Source: Geomicrobium sp. JCM 19038 (lineage in GTDB: Bacteria; Bacillota; Bacilli; Bacillales; Marinococcaceae). From it: DNA of 64,000 bases. The stretch is from assembly GCF_000698125.1 (NCBI RefSeq), contig NZ_BAXA01000008.1, forward strand, positions 110,062 to 174,061. The letters are read 5' to 3'. Shown here piece after piece: positions 53,456 through 62,547 of the stretch (positions are counted from its first letter, which is position 1; each line of letters opens with the position of its first letter). The position numbers and the translations under genes are program-made. Below the pieces are notes generated by a model. That model made no database searches, was not told where the DNA came from, and saw only the letters and a list, made by a program, of their open reading frames with translations.

Positions 53456-53494
53456 AAACGCACACTCTTTTAAAAAAAGAGTGTGCGTTTCTTC
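53456..53494. terminator. Terminator between TetR gene and M20 dipeptidase
   Basis: Perfect 15-base arms (53456-53470, 53476-53490) with a 5-base loop; the gene on the other strand ends just after. Confidence 0.92.
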
Positions 53495-53511
53495 TTAGAT
53501 TTTCAATTTAA

Positions 53512-54888
53512 TTAAGATAATCCAGTTTTGCTCAGTTTCTCATAATAATTGCAAATCGCACGCAATCCTTGATCGAAGTTTTCTAAATGAAAATGCTCAT
53601 TTGGAGCATGGAAGTTCTCTGACGGAAGACCAAAGCCCATAAGTACGATCGGTAAATCTAGGATTTCACTAAATGTCTCAGCAATTGGAAGGGAACCACC
53701 CATACGTGTGTATGCGGTTTTCTCTCCATATACTTCTTCTAGCGCTTCGCCTGCACGTTGAATAGCAGGATGGTCGTATGGCGTTACAAATGGTTTGCCT
53801 TTATCAAAAGGTGTAGTCGTAAATGTGATCCCTTTTGGCATATGTTTCTCTATATGGGCGTCCAAACGTTCAACAATGTCATCAGGATCTTGTCCTGGTA
53901 CGAGGCGGCAACTAATTTTCGCGGAAGCTTCGGCTGGAAGAACGGTTTTAATTCCCTCGCCTTGGAATCCACCGAACATACCATTGATTTCAAGAGTAGG
54001 TCGAACCCATGTGCGTTCTAGGAACGAATAGCCTTCTTCCCCGAATAACTCTGGTACTTCTAACTCATCGATAAGAGCAGATTCATCGTAATTTAGCGCA
54101 TCATACGCAGCTTTTTCTTCATCCGTTAGTGGGATCACGTTATCGTAAAAACCTTCCACAGTCACTCGACCTTTTTCATCGTGCATACTAGAAAGCAAAG
54201 AGGCTAGTGCATGTAGAGGGTTTTGTACTCCTCCACCGTAGAGACCAGAGTGAAGGTCACCCTTTGCGCCTTTAAGGTCAACTTGCAATCCAGCTAATCC
54301 TCGTAATCCATAACAAACGGTTGGCTTACCTTTTTCAATCATTGTCGTATCGGAAATGACAAGTACGTCTGCTTTTAGTTTTTCTTTATATTGCTCAACA
54401 AAGGCATCCAGGTTCGGACTTCCAATTTCCTCTTCGCCTTCAATCATGACTTTCACATTGATCGGAAGCTCGCCGTGCACAGCTTTGAGTGTTTCAAGAG
54501 CCTTGATGTGCATGAACGTTTGACCTTTATCATCGGTGGCACCACGAGCGTAGATTTTATTGTCACGGATGTCAGGCTCAAAAGGAGGTGTATCCCACAG
54601 TTCAATTGGGTCAACAGGTTGTACGTCATAGTGACCGTAAATTAACACGGTCGGCTTATCGTCGTGTTGAAGGTACTCACCGTAAACGACAGGATGCCCT
54701 TTCGTAGGCATAATTTCAACGTTCTCAAGTCCAATTGTTGTTAGTTGGTCTGCCGTCCATTGTGCCGTCTTTGCCATATCTTCTTTATGCTCAGATAACG
54801 CACTCACACTTGGAATGGATAACCAGTCACTTAACTCTTTTAAGTGTTGCTCGCGCTTTGCTGCTAATGTTTGTTCAATCGTAGTCAT
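53512..54888 (-). CDS. M20 family dipeptidase
   Basis: Cytosolic zinc dipeptidase of 458 residues in the ArgE/DapE/CNDP-type group. Metal-site motifs: VLIYGHYDVQPVDPIELWDTPPFEPDIRDNKIYARGATDDKGQTFMHIKALE, VMIEGEEEIGSPNLDAFVEQY and the C-terminal MGFGLPSENFHAPNEHFHLENFDQGLR; the dimer domain has GDLHSGLYGGGVQNPLHALASLL. It closely follows the carnosinase-like subfamily rather than PepV. GGAGGGCG precedes the ATG. Frame intact. Specificity unknown. Confidence 0.93.
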   Translation of the reverse strand: MTTIEQTLAAKREQHLKELSDWLSIPSVSALSEHKEDMAKTAQWTADQLTTIGLENVEIMPTKGHPVVYGEYLQHDDKPTVLIYGHYDVQPVDPIELWDTPPFEPDIRDNKIYARGATDDKGQTFMHIKALETLKAVHGELPINVKVMIEGEEEIGSPNLDAFVEQYKEKLKADVLVISDTTMIEKGKPTVCYGLRGLAGLQVDLKGAKGDLHSGLYGGGVQNPLHALASLLSSMHDEKGRVTVEGFYDNVIPLTDEEKAAYDALNYDESALIDELEVPELFGEEGYSFLERTWVRPTLEINGMFGGFQGEGIKTVLPAEASAKISCRLVPGQDPDDIVERLDAHIEKHMPKGITFTTTPFDKGKPFVTPYDHPAIQRAGEALEEVYGEKTAYTRMGGSLPIAETFSEILDLPIVLMGFGLPSENFHAPNEHFHLENFDQGLRAICNYYEKLSKTGLS

Positions 54889-54961
54889 AATCGCCCTCCG
54901 TTATGAAAATAAGTCCTATCTTCTATTTTGCCACCAGATGAAACGAAGGGCAAATGTCTGA

Positions 54962-54991
54962 TTGACTCAAACGTTCGTTCGCCTGTATGAT
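54962..54991 (+). promoter_or_regulatory. Promoter of the MBL lipoprotein gene
   Basis: TTGACT (54962-54967), 18-bp spacer, TATGAT (54986-54991), 38 bases before the ATG. Confidence 0.7.
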
Positions 54992-55029
54992 TATGCTCAT
55001 ATAAGAGTGAAAAGGGAAGGATTTGTGTA

Positions 55030-55880
55030 ATGAGGGCACTACAATTTATATTTATCTTCTTACTGACCATCGTGTTGACAGCTTGTGACAATGAGTTTAA
55101 TCAATCGACTACCGAAGAAGCACAGTCAATGTCAGGTGCAGAAGTCGTCTTTTATGACGTCGGTCAAGGGGACAGTACGTTACTTCGAGATGAAGAAACA
55201 ACGATTTTAATTGATACAGGCAGGCATGACGACCCGGCCGTTTTAGATTATTTAGAGGCTGATGAGGTGCAGAGTATTGATCTGCTCATCTTAACTCATC
55301 CTCACGCCGACCACATTGGGCAAGCGGATGTAATCTTAGAGAATTATCAAGTCGAAGAAGTGTGGATGAACGGTCAAGAACATACATCCGCAACGTATGA
55401 ACGTGTGATTGATGCAGTTCTGGAAAGTGAAGCTGCGTACGAAGAACCAAGTCCTGGTGATGTGGCGACGATCGGTGGATTTGAATTTGAGGTCTTAAAC
55501 CTTATGAGCTAACGAGTAACCTTAACGATGGATCACTTGCAATGCGTGTAACGTATGACGGGGTATCTGTTCTTTTCACAGGAGACGCTGAGCGTGAAGC
55601 AGAAGAGAACATGATGCAACAACCAGAGTTGTTAAATGCAGATGTTTTCCACGTCGGTCATCACGGCTCTAGTACGTCAAATGGTGAAGAGTTTTTGCGA
55701 GCAGTTGATCCTGAAGTAGCCATTTACTCAGCGGACGTTGATAGTGAATATGGTCACCCCCATGATGAAGTTGTAGAACGCTTTGAAGATTTGGGGATCG
55801 AGTTATTTGGAACGGCTGAACAAGGTGAAGTGTATGTGATCATTCAAGATGGCGAATGGGATTTATTCTCAGAACGGTGA
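55030..55880 (+). CDS. ComEC-like metallo-beta-lactamase-fold lipoprotein, frameshifted
   Basis: Extracellular lipoprotein with an MBL-fold hydrolase domain. Signal MRALQFIFIFLLTIVLTAC, then VVFYDVGQGDSTLLRDEETTILIDTGR, the metal motif LLILTHPHADHIGQADVIL, and later VSVLFTGDAEREAEENMM, ADVFHVGHHGSSTSNGEEFLRAVDPEVAIYSAD and YGHPHDEVVERFEDLGIELFGT, the ComEC C-terminal pattern. The frame breaks at about 55500; one C restored gives EVLNPYELTSNLNDGSLAMRVTYDG and 283 residues. It may be a nuclease or phosphodiesterase outside the cell, as proposed for ComEC domains and DNA-entry nucleases; unproven. Confidence 0.88.
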
Positions 55881-55906
55881 AATGCAGGATTATTCCTGCA
55901 TTTTTA
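55881..55906 (+). terminator. Terminator after the MBL gene
   Basis: AATGCAGGA / TCCTGCATT hairpin directly after the stop codon, T run following. Confidence 0.85.
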
Positions 55907-56008
55907 TTTGGGTTAGTAAATATGCTAAAATACATGCTTGTCTGAATAAAGAGAAAAAGCTACAATAGTCATGATCACTTTGTGGGAAAGTTACTAGGAG
56001 GGTTAAAA

Positions 56009-57651
56009 GTGAAAAAATTCAAAAAGCGTTTTGCTAGCGGGGTTGTAGCACTAACGATTGTTGGCGCACTAGCAGCATGTTCAAGCGATGAGTCAGTCGA
56101 TGAAGACGCGGTAGAACCGGATACAGATGCTGGTGGAGAAGAAACAGACGATGATGTAGAAGGTGACACTAGTACTGCGACTGAAGGCGGGGACCTTCGA
56201 CTTGCAATGATGAGTGATGCAGTAGACCTTGATCCGCACGGATCGAACGACACGAGCTCTTCTCACGTGCGAACGAACATTTACGAAAGATTAGTGAATC
56301 ATGATGAGAATATGGATTTAATACCGGAGCTAGCAGAAAGCTTCGAGCAAGTTGATGAATTAACGTGGGAATTTGTTCTTAGGGAGGATGTTACGTTTAC
56401 AGACGGTGAACCATTTAATGGTGAAGCAGTTAAGCGGACACTTGAACGAGTCATTGATCCTGATGTTGCTTCTCCAAAAGCTTTTATGTATGAAATGATC
56501 GAAAACATTGAAGTGATTGATGATTACACCGTTGAAATCACGACAGAGTATCCGTTTGCACCACTCGCTGCAAACCTTGCGCATGATGGTGGTGGAATGA
56601 TTAGTCCAAAAGCAATCGAAGAAGAAGAAAATGGTGAGCGTAACTTGATCTTGAGCCTGTAGGTACAGGTCCGTTTCAATTAGAGGATTGGAATCAAGGT
56701 ACGGAGATTCTATTAACGAGAAACGAAGATTATTGGGGTGACTTACCTGCAATTGATACGGCTTCGTATCTTGTTGTTCCAGAGCAACTCACTCGAATCG
56801 GTCAACTCGACACAGGTGAAGTGCACGTAGCCGAAAATATTGAACCAGTTAACATGAGTCAAATTGAAAATATGGAAGGAGCAGATGTTTCATCAGTAGA
56901 AAGTCTGCGCCTAGACTATATTGGATTTAACAATGAGTCTGAACCATTTGATGACGTGAATGTACGTGTGGCAGTTGCAAAGGCCATTGATAAATCTTCA
57001 ATCGTAGAAGCAATTTATGAAGGGTACGGGTCTGAGGCAATAGGACCATTAAACCCACTCGTATTTGGCTATAGCGATGGATTAGAGCCCCTAGAATACA
57101 ATCCAGAAGAAGCGCAAGAGTTGTTAGATGAAGCTGGACATGAAGATGGATTTGACGTATCAGTAATGGTGCGTGAAGAGAATGAATTAAGTGTTCAACT
57201 TGCAGAGATCATTCAAGATCAATTGAGCGAGTTCAATATTAATGTGACAATTGACCAACGTGAGTGGAGTTCTTTGCTCGACGCATCTGCAAATGGTGAG
57301 CATGACATGGTAATTTTAGGATGGACAACAGTAACGGGTGATGCAGATTACGGTATGTACTCTCTGTATCATACAGAAGAGCATGGGGCGTCTGGTAACC
57401 GAACGTTCTATAGCAATTCAGAGGTTGACGAGTTATTAGAAGCGGCTCGCTCTGAAGTAGACGAAGACGCTCGTGTTGAGTTGTATGCAGAAGCACAACA
57501 AATCATAATTAATGAAGCTCCAAAAATCTTCACCGTTCATGATGACTTCCGAATTGGTATTGCTGACAATGTGGAAGGCTTCCTCCAACTATCGAATGGC
57601 GTATTTGATATTTCTGGAGTAACGATTACTGAAGAAGAAGCAGGTTACTAA
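56009..57651 (+). CDS. Oligopeptide-type ABC substrate-binding lipoprotein, frameshifted
   Basis: SBP_bac_5 family extracellular binding protein, lipid-anchored: signal KKRFASGVVALTIVGALAAC and a linker of about 45 mostly acidic residues. Then GGDLRLAMMSDAVDLDPHGSNDTSSSHVRTNIYERLVNHDENMDLIPELAESFEQ, WEFVLREDVTFTDGEPFNGEAVKRTLERVIDP and, after the lesion, EPVGTGPFQLEDWNQGTEILLTRNEDYWG and MVILGWTTVTGDADYGMYSLYHT. One G restored at about 56646 gives 547 residues. The start is a GTG at 56009 after AGGAGGG. No permease or ATPase genes are adjacent, so it serves a transporter encoded elsewhere; ligand (peptide, nickel, glutathione) unknown. Confidence 0.9.
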
Positions 57652-57681
57652 AAGTAACCGAGGTTTATCAACATATCTCTA

Positions 57682-57722
57682 AAAAAGCATTGCATGGAAT
57701 ATTCCCATGCAATGCTTTTTTG
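57682..57722. terminator. Terminator between the binding-protein gene and the PepSY gene
   Basis: 16-base perfect arms AAAAAGCATTGCATGG / CCATGCAATGCTTTTT with a 7-base loop; A and T runs flank it. Confidence 0.92.
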
Positions 57723-57726
57723 TTAA

Positions 57727-58539
57727 TTAATCATCGATTTCTTGTTCAAGTAACGTTCCGTTTTCTGCATCGACCACTAGCTCATAACGAACGTTATCTG
57801 CTATAATTTCTACTTCGTACATAAATTTTCCATTTTCACGGTCGAGATCAAGATCTTTAATTGTTAAATCTTCACCGAATTGTTCAACGAGAATTGATTC
57901 TAATTCGGAACGAGGCATAAGATTGGCATCTTTGAACGCATCAGCTCCTTTTGTTGCAATGGAAGTGTCCATAGAATAGACGTCTCCGCTATTCGCGTCG
58001 ATCACGATGTCCGTATCATCATCAATTGAGAGCATTTCAATATCGTATACATAGGATTGGCTTTTCATTTCGAGTTCAATTTGAGCGATGTCGGCTAAAC
58101 CAGTTTGGTTACGGGCAATGTCTTCGGCTTCTTCTTGTGAGATGCTAACGTCTATTGTGTTTTCAGCTTCTAATAAATTTCCGTCAATGTTCAGAATGTC
58201 TCCAGTCGCTACGTCAATATCTACGTCGAAATCTTCTTGACCGCTATAAAGCTCAACTTCATAGACGGTTACGCCATCTTCAACATCACGATCAACCTTT
58301 TCAATTGTACCGCCGAGTAAATCAGTGGCAATTTGACTTGCTTGTTCTGTGCTGATTTCAGCACTTGGTGACGATGATTGACTTTCATCTTTACTTGAGT
58401 CACTCGAGTCATCTCCAACGTTAATAGCAGTTTGGCGGTCGACGGATGATTGATTATTTTCTAATGCTTGTCCTGTTGAGCATGCCGCAATGAGCAATGA
58501 ACTAGCGAGGATGCTAAAAGCAAATGTTTGTTTTCTCAT
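57727..58539 (-). CDS. PepSY-domain lipoprotein
   Basis: 270-residue lipoprotein: signal MRKQTFAFSILASSLLIAAC, a Ser/Asp-rich linker, then three PepSY units, each with an alpha helix and a strand pair of the form EVELYSGQEDFDVDIDVATGDIL, YVYDIEMLSIDDDTDIVIDANSGDVYSMD and FMYEVEIIADNVRYELVVDAENGTLLEQE. PepSY domains are thought to inhibit secreted peptidases or shield the surface. AAAGGAGAG lies before the ATG. Strongly acidic. Monocistronic. Confidence 0.9.
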   Translation of the reverse strand: MRKQTFAFSILASSLLIAACSTGQALENNQSSVDRQTAINVGDDSSDSSKDESQSSSPSAEISTEQASQIATDLLGGTIEKVDRDVEDGVTVYEVELYSGQEDFDVDIDVATGDILNIDGNLLEAENTIDVSISQEEAEDIARNQTGLADIAQIELEMKSQSYVYDIEMLSIDDDTDIVIDANSGDVYSMDTSIATKGADAFKDANLMPRSELESILVEQFGEDLTIKDLDLDRENGKFMYEVEIIADNVRYELVVDAENGTLLEQEIDD

Positions 58540-58686
58540 GGATCATCTCTCCTTTGAGGTTGTAATTATACAGTACCCAAAGGAGATGAAGATGACCTGA
58601 GTTGTTCATTAAAATTTGATGAGAATTCATTTACTGGTTTCGTGATAATACGTTTTCGGGTAAGAAGAAGCATTAGTATAAAACGG

Positions 58687-59442
58687 TTACGATTCTTGAT
58701 CGGTTAATATACGTAGACCTTGATCCGTAATGGCGACAGTGTGTTCGAATTGAGCGGAATTAAGACCGTCAAGCGTGCGAGCGGACCATCCGTCTTCGTC
58801 AATGAAGAAAAGGGGAGTTCCCTCATTAATCATCGGTTCAACGGTAAGCACCATCCCAGGTGTAAGCTCCGTTCCTGTACCTGGTTGACCGACATGAGGA
58901 TAGAACGGCTCTTCATGAATCTCACGACCGATCCCATGTGAAAGGAGGTCTTCGACGACCCCGTATCCAAATGATTCGGCACACGTTTGAATGGCGTATG
59001 CGATGTCGCCGGTATAATTACCGGGTTTCACTTGTTCTAACCCTTTTAATAAGCATTGCTTTGCTACATACACTAAGTGATTCGTTTGTGGCGTTGTACG
59101 ACCAATACAGTACGTCCAAGCAGAATCACCTTTCCAGCCAGCGACATCGAAAACCGTATCAATCGTAACGATATCACCATCTTTTAAGGGTGTGTGATCG
59201 GGAAATCCATGCGCAATACAATCGTTGACAGAACTACACGTCGCATACGGATAATCTAAATAACCAATTTGGGCGCACCGGGCACCAGTCCGTTCTGCGA
59301 ATGTTTTTACGAAATGTTCGACATCCATTGTCGTAACCCCAGGTTTTAAGAATTGTCCAAGCTCGCGGTGCATCTTCGCTACGAGTTGACTAGGGATGAG
59401 CATTTTATCAATTTCTTCAGAAGTTTTTATTGAAATCATCAT
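58687..59442 (-). CDS. Type I methionine aminopeptidase (MapB/YflG-like)
   Basis: Removes N-terminal methionine from new proteins. 251 residues with all metal ligands: Asp in VTIDTVFDVAGWKGDSAWTY (two), His in LLSHGIGREIHEEPFYPHVG, Glu in VLTVEPMINEG and Glu in SAQFEHTVAITDQG; the substrate His is in DCIAHGFPDH. Bacillus subtilis has two such enzymes; this one, away from the ribosomal protein cluster, is like the second (YflG). Start ATG at 59442 or 59439, both served by GGGAGGA. Monocistronic. Confidence 0.93.
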   Translation of the reverse strand: MMISIKTSEEIDKMLIPSQLVAKMHRELGQFLKPGVTTMDVEHFVKTFAERTGARCAQIGYLDYPYATCSSVNDCIAHGFPDHTPLKDGDIVTIDTVFDVAGWKGDSAWTYCIGRTTPQTNHLVYVAKQCLLKGLEQVKPGNYTGDIAYAIQTCAESFGYGVVEDLLSHGIGREIHEEPFYPHVGQPGTGTELTPGMVLTVEPMINEGTPLFFIDEDGWSARTLDGLNSAQFEHTVAITDQGLRILTDQES

Positions 59443-59574
59443 TGTTCCTCCCTACACCGTTTTTGTATCGTATGTAAGTAAGTGAACAGATGCTCTTTGA
59501 CTTTTATTTGCTCATAGGAAAGAAGAGTTGTGGAAAGAATAAGAAGAGCATTCAACTAGAAGAGAGGCAAAAAA

Positions 59575-61086
59575 ATGAATCGATTGAAACGAATCGACAG
59601 CGTATTTATTATTTCTGGAATTATTATCTTAGTACTCGTACTTATTGGTTCAATAATTCCTGATCAGTTAGAAGAATGGACGGCTACAGCGCAGGATTTC
59701 ATTAGCAATACATTTGGTTGGTATTATCTAATTCTCGTAACGATGTTTCTAATAGTTACGTTGTACTTAATGTTTGGTCCGATGGGAAAAATGAAACTTG
59801 GTAAACCGGATGAGAAACCAGAATTTAGCCGGTTGTCTTGGCTTTCGATGTTATTTAGTGCAGGTATGGGTGTAGGTCTCGTATTCTTCGGAGCCGCTGA
59901 ACCACTCAGTCACTATGCGATTCAAGCACCAGTTAGTGCAGAGGGTACCGGTACAGATCAGGCTGTAAATAACGCCATCATGTTTACGGTATTTCACTGG
60001 GGACTTCACGGTTGGGCAGTCTATTGTATCTTAGCATTGTCTCTGGCTTACTTTAACTTTAGGCACGATCGACCTGGATTAATTAGTTCTACATTACACC
60101 CAATTTTTGGGGATAAGATTAACGGACCAATCGGGAAAGCGACAGATATTATTGCTGTTTTAGCGACTGTTACCGGTGTCGCTACGACAATTGGGCTCGG
60201 AGCGACGCAAGTTAATGGGGGCTTAGCCTATGCATTTGATTGGGACATGAGCTTCTGGTTGCAAGTTGGGATTGTTGCAATCGTGACCGTATTGTTCTTA
60301 ATGTCCGCATGGAATGGGCTAGACAAAGGTATTAAAGTATTAAGTAATTTAAACATGTCTGTAATCGCAGTTATATTCCTCTTATTACTAGCGACTGGAC
60401 CTACGATGTACGTACTTAATTTGTTTACAAATACGATCGGTAGCTATATTCAAAACCTACCAGAATTAAGTTTTCGAATTGCACCACATAATGAAGAAGA
60501 CCGCCAATGGATTAATGATTGGACGTTGTTCTATTGGGCTTGGTGGATTGCTTGGGCTCCGTTTGTAGGAATCTTTATTGCTCGTGTATCAAGAGGAAGA
60601 ACGATCCGTGAATTTGTCACTGCAGTTCTGCTCGTTCCTACTGTCATCGTGTTTATTTGGTTTTCTGTTTTTGGTGGGGCTGCGATTGCCCTAGAGCACA
60701 ATGGAACAGCGATGATTTCTGATTACATTACAGAACAGATGTTGTTCGCAACCTTTGATCAATACGGTTTTGGTACATTGATGTCGATTCTCACGATCTT
60801 TGCATTATTCGTTTTCCTCGTTACATCAGCTGACTCGGCTACGTTTGTACTTGGTATGCTTACAACGAATGGTTCTAACAACCCTCCAAACCGCTTGAAA
60901 ATTATTTGGGGTGTGTTACTATCAGCAACCGCACTCGTACTCTTGTATTCAGGGGGGCTACAAGCCTTGCAGAATACATTAATTGTCGCCGCCTTGCCGT
61001 TCTCGGTGATTATGCTACTCATGATGATCGGTCTGGTTATGGTCATGACGAAAGAAGCGAAGAATTTGCGTAAGACGAAATCGTAA
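59575..61086 (+). CDS. BCCT family betaine/choline/carnitine-type transporter (OpuD-like)
   Basis: Sodium-coupled symporter of 503 residues with 12 helices, in the group of OpuD (glycine betaine uptake). Marks: LFSAGMGVGLVFFGAAEPLSHY with the GMGVG sodium-site motif, FHWGLHGWAVYCILALSLAYFNFRHDRPGLISS, WTLFYWAWWIAWAPFVGIFIARVSRGRTIREFV and VTSADSATFVLGML. The aromatic box Trp residues of the substrate site are in WTLFYWAWWIAWAP. It would import a compatible solute under osmotic stress. The ATG at 59575 has AGAGAGGC upstream. Ends in its own terminator. Confidence 0.94.
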   Translation: MNRLKRIDSVFIISGIIILVLVLIGSIIPDQLEEWTATAQDFISNTFGWYYLILVTMFLIVTLYLMFGPMGKMKLGKPDEKPEFSRLSWLSMLFSAGMGVGLVFFGAAEPLSHYAIQAPVSAEGTGTDQAVNNAIMFTVFHWGLHGWAVYCILALSLAYFNFRHDRPGLISSTLHPIFGDKINGPIGKATDIIAVLATVTGVATTIGLGATQVNGGLAYAFDWDMSFWLQVGIVAIVTVLFLMSAWNGLDKGIKVLSNLNMSVIAVIFLLLLATGPTMYVLNLFTNTIGSYIQNLPELSFRIAPHNEEDRQWINDWTLFYWAWWIAWAPFVGIFIARVSRGRTIREFVTAVLLVPTVIVFIWFSVFGGAAIALEHNGTAMISDYITEQMLFATFDQYGFGTLMSILTIFALFVFLVTSADSATFVLGMLTTNGSNNPPNRLKIIWGVLLSATALVLLYSGGLQALQNTLIVAALPFSVIMLLMMIGLVMVMTKEAKNLRKTKS

Positions 61087-61090
61087 TAAA

Positions 61091-61124
61091 AAGAAGACGT
61101 TCAAGTATATGAACGTCTTCTTTC
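61091..61124 (+). terminator. Terminator after the BCCT gene
   Basis: Perfect 13-base arms (61091-61103, 61110-61122) with a 6-base loop and T-rich tail. Confidence 0.92.
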
Positions 61125-61141
61125 ATTAAATGACCATGAAC

Positions 61142-61456
61142 TTAAGACACAATTCGAAGGCCAATAACTGCAACAACAACGATTCCGATGAAAACGATCC
61201 GCAGTCGATCTTTGGATTCATTGTAGAACATCATTCCAACTAATGCACTTCCAACCGTACCAATCCCCGTCCAAACAGCATAAGCGACACCGAGAGGAAT
61301 TTCTTCCATCGCTATTCCGAGTAACGAAAAGCTAATGGCAAAACCGAGAATAAGAACGAGGAATCCTTTTTTGCGTTCGCCTTTTGTAATCATTTGAATG
61401 CCGGTAACACCAACCACTTCAAACAACCCAGCTACAATTAAGAAGGTCCAACTCAT
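61142..61456 (-). CDS. SMR family exporter, second subunit of a pair
   Basis: 104-residue four-helix small multidrug resistance protein. The conserved membrane Glu is in FLIVAGLFEVVGVTGIQM, and PLGVAYAVWTGIGTVGSALVGMMFYNE is the family motif. Its ATG overlaps the stop of the first subunit (ATGA). Paired SMR proteins work as heterodimers (YkkCD, YvdRS in Bacillus subtilis); the TetR neighbour makes the YvdTSR type the closest analogue. Substrates may be guanidinium or quaternary cations; not settled. Confidence 0.92.
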   Translation of the reverse strand: MSWTFLIVAGLFEVVGVTGIQMITKGERKKGFLVLILGFAISFSLLGIAMEEIPLGVAYAVWTGIGTVGSALVGMMFYNESKDRLRIVFIGIVVVAVIGLRIVS

Positions 61457-61794
61457 CGTTTTACCTCCTCATCTTCGTCAAGACTTCCTGTTACAACTTT
61501 TAAACCAATAACACCAACGAGTAATAAAGCAATAAAGACGAGCATCCAAAGATTAAACGGAGCCCTAAAGAACAGCAAATCAACAGCAACGGTTCCAACA
61601 GTTCCTAAGGCAACAAAGATTGCGTATACTGTACTTGTCGGCAGTGACGTTGCTGCGCGTACAAGTAACCAAAAACTAATGACAATTGCAATTACGGTTA
61701 ATGTCCACGTACCGAAGCTATCTGCGTATTTCAAGCCAGTAGCCCAACCAACTTCAAAGAATGCAGCAATAATAACGAGCCACCATTTGTTCAT
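61453..61794 (-). CDS. SMR family exporter, first subunit of a pair
   Basis: 113-residue four-helix protein with the conserved Glu in WWLVIIAAFFEVGWATGLKYADSF and the motif STVYAIFVALGTVGTVAVDLLFF. The C-terminal tail (GSLDEDEEVKR) is charged and longer than in its partner. The ATG at 61794 has GAGGTGA; a GTG at 61803 overlaps that site and is less likely. Transcribed with the second subunit from a promoter region holding a TetR-type operator. Confidence 0.92.
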   Translation of the reverse strand: MNKWWLVIIAAFFEVGWATGLKYADSFGTWTLTVIAIVISFWLLVRAATSLPTSTVYAIFVALGTVGTVAVDLLFFRAPFNLWMLVFIALLLVGVIGLKVVTGSLDEDEEVKR

Positions 61795-61834
61795 TGTGTT
61801 CACCTCAAAGTGTAGAACTTACCATACATTTACT

Positions 61835-61852
61835 AACTAACGATAGTTAGTT
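61835..61852. promoter_or_regulatory. TetR-type operator between SMR pair and its regulator
   Basis: AACTAAC-GATA-GTTAGTT, perfect 7-base arms, in the 101-bp gap between the divergent genes. Probably bound by the TetR protein encoded at 61896. Confidence 0.75.
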
Positions 61853-61895
61853 TATCATCTCAATTAATGAAATTCAATGGAAGGGACTGGGGCAT

Positions 61896-62474
61896 ATGTC
61901 AACGAAAGAACGAATTGTATATGAGGCGATGCGAGCGTTTGCTTCTAAAGGTTATGAAGGGACGACGCTTGCAGAAATTGCAACAAACGTAGGAATTAAG
62001 AAACCGTCTCTTTATAATCATTTTAAGAATAAAGACGAATTGTATTTAGATGTTGCTGAAAAAGTGATGAATGAGTTAATTGAAGAATTACGAAAAAGCA
62101 TTAAGACATTTACTCATCAAGACCTAGAACAGCATGTCCGAAAATCACTAGAGCAAAGTTGTCAGTTTATTATTAAAAAACATGAGGGTATGATGTACAA
62201 ACGGTTTATGATTTTCCCACCGGTCGCCATTCATAAAGAAGTGAAGGCAATTGTTCGTGATGGTGATGAGCGTATGAATGCACAATTAGTGACATTGCAT
62301 AACCGTGGTATTGAAGAGAAGCAGTTTCATCACTTATCAAAAGAGCAATTTATTGCAAGTTACTTTTGCCTTCTTGATGGTTTGTTTACAGAGAGTTTTA
62401 TTTATGAGGAAAGAGATTTCAGGCAACGGTTTGATCATGCCTGGGATGTTTTTTGGCGGGGAGTTTGTTATTAG
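61896..62474 (+). CDS. TetR family repressor of the SMR pair
   Basis: 192-residue regulator: STKERIVYEAMRAFASKGYEGTTLAEIATNVGIKKPSLYNHFKNKDELYLDV is the helix-turn-helix; the ligand domain has FIIKKHEGMMYKRFMIFPPVAIHKEV and SYFCLLDGLFTESFIYEERDFRQRFDHAWDVFW. AAGGGACTGGGG lies before the ATG. Divergent from the SMR genes with an operator between, so repression of both directions is likely. Similar to YvdT of Bacillus subtilis by context. Confidence 0.92.
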   Translation: MSTKERIVYEAMRAFASKGYEGTTLAEIATNVGIKKPSLYNHFKNKDELYLDVAEKVMNELIEELRKSIKTFTHQDLEQHVRKSLEQSCQFIIKKHEGMMYKRFMIFPPVAIHKEVKAIVRDGDERMNAQLVTLHNRGIEEKQFHHLSKEQFIASYFCLLDGLFTESFIYEERDFRQRFDHAWDVFWRGVCY

Positions 62475-62547
62475 GCACAAGCACAGGTTTGTTGTTTTTA
62501 CATAGGATGCCACAAATACCTTTCTTTTTGGGAGGAGTGGCACGAAG

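Noticed and set aside
61795..61895. A guanidine (ykkC-type) riboswitch before the SMR pair
   Set aside because: The gap is only 101 bp, holds a clear TetR-type palindrome and shows no aptamer-like conserved core.
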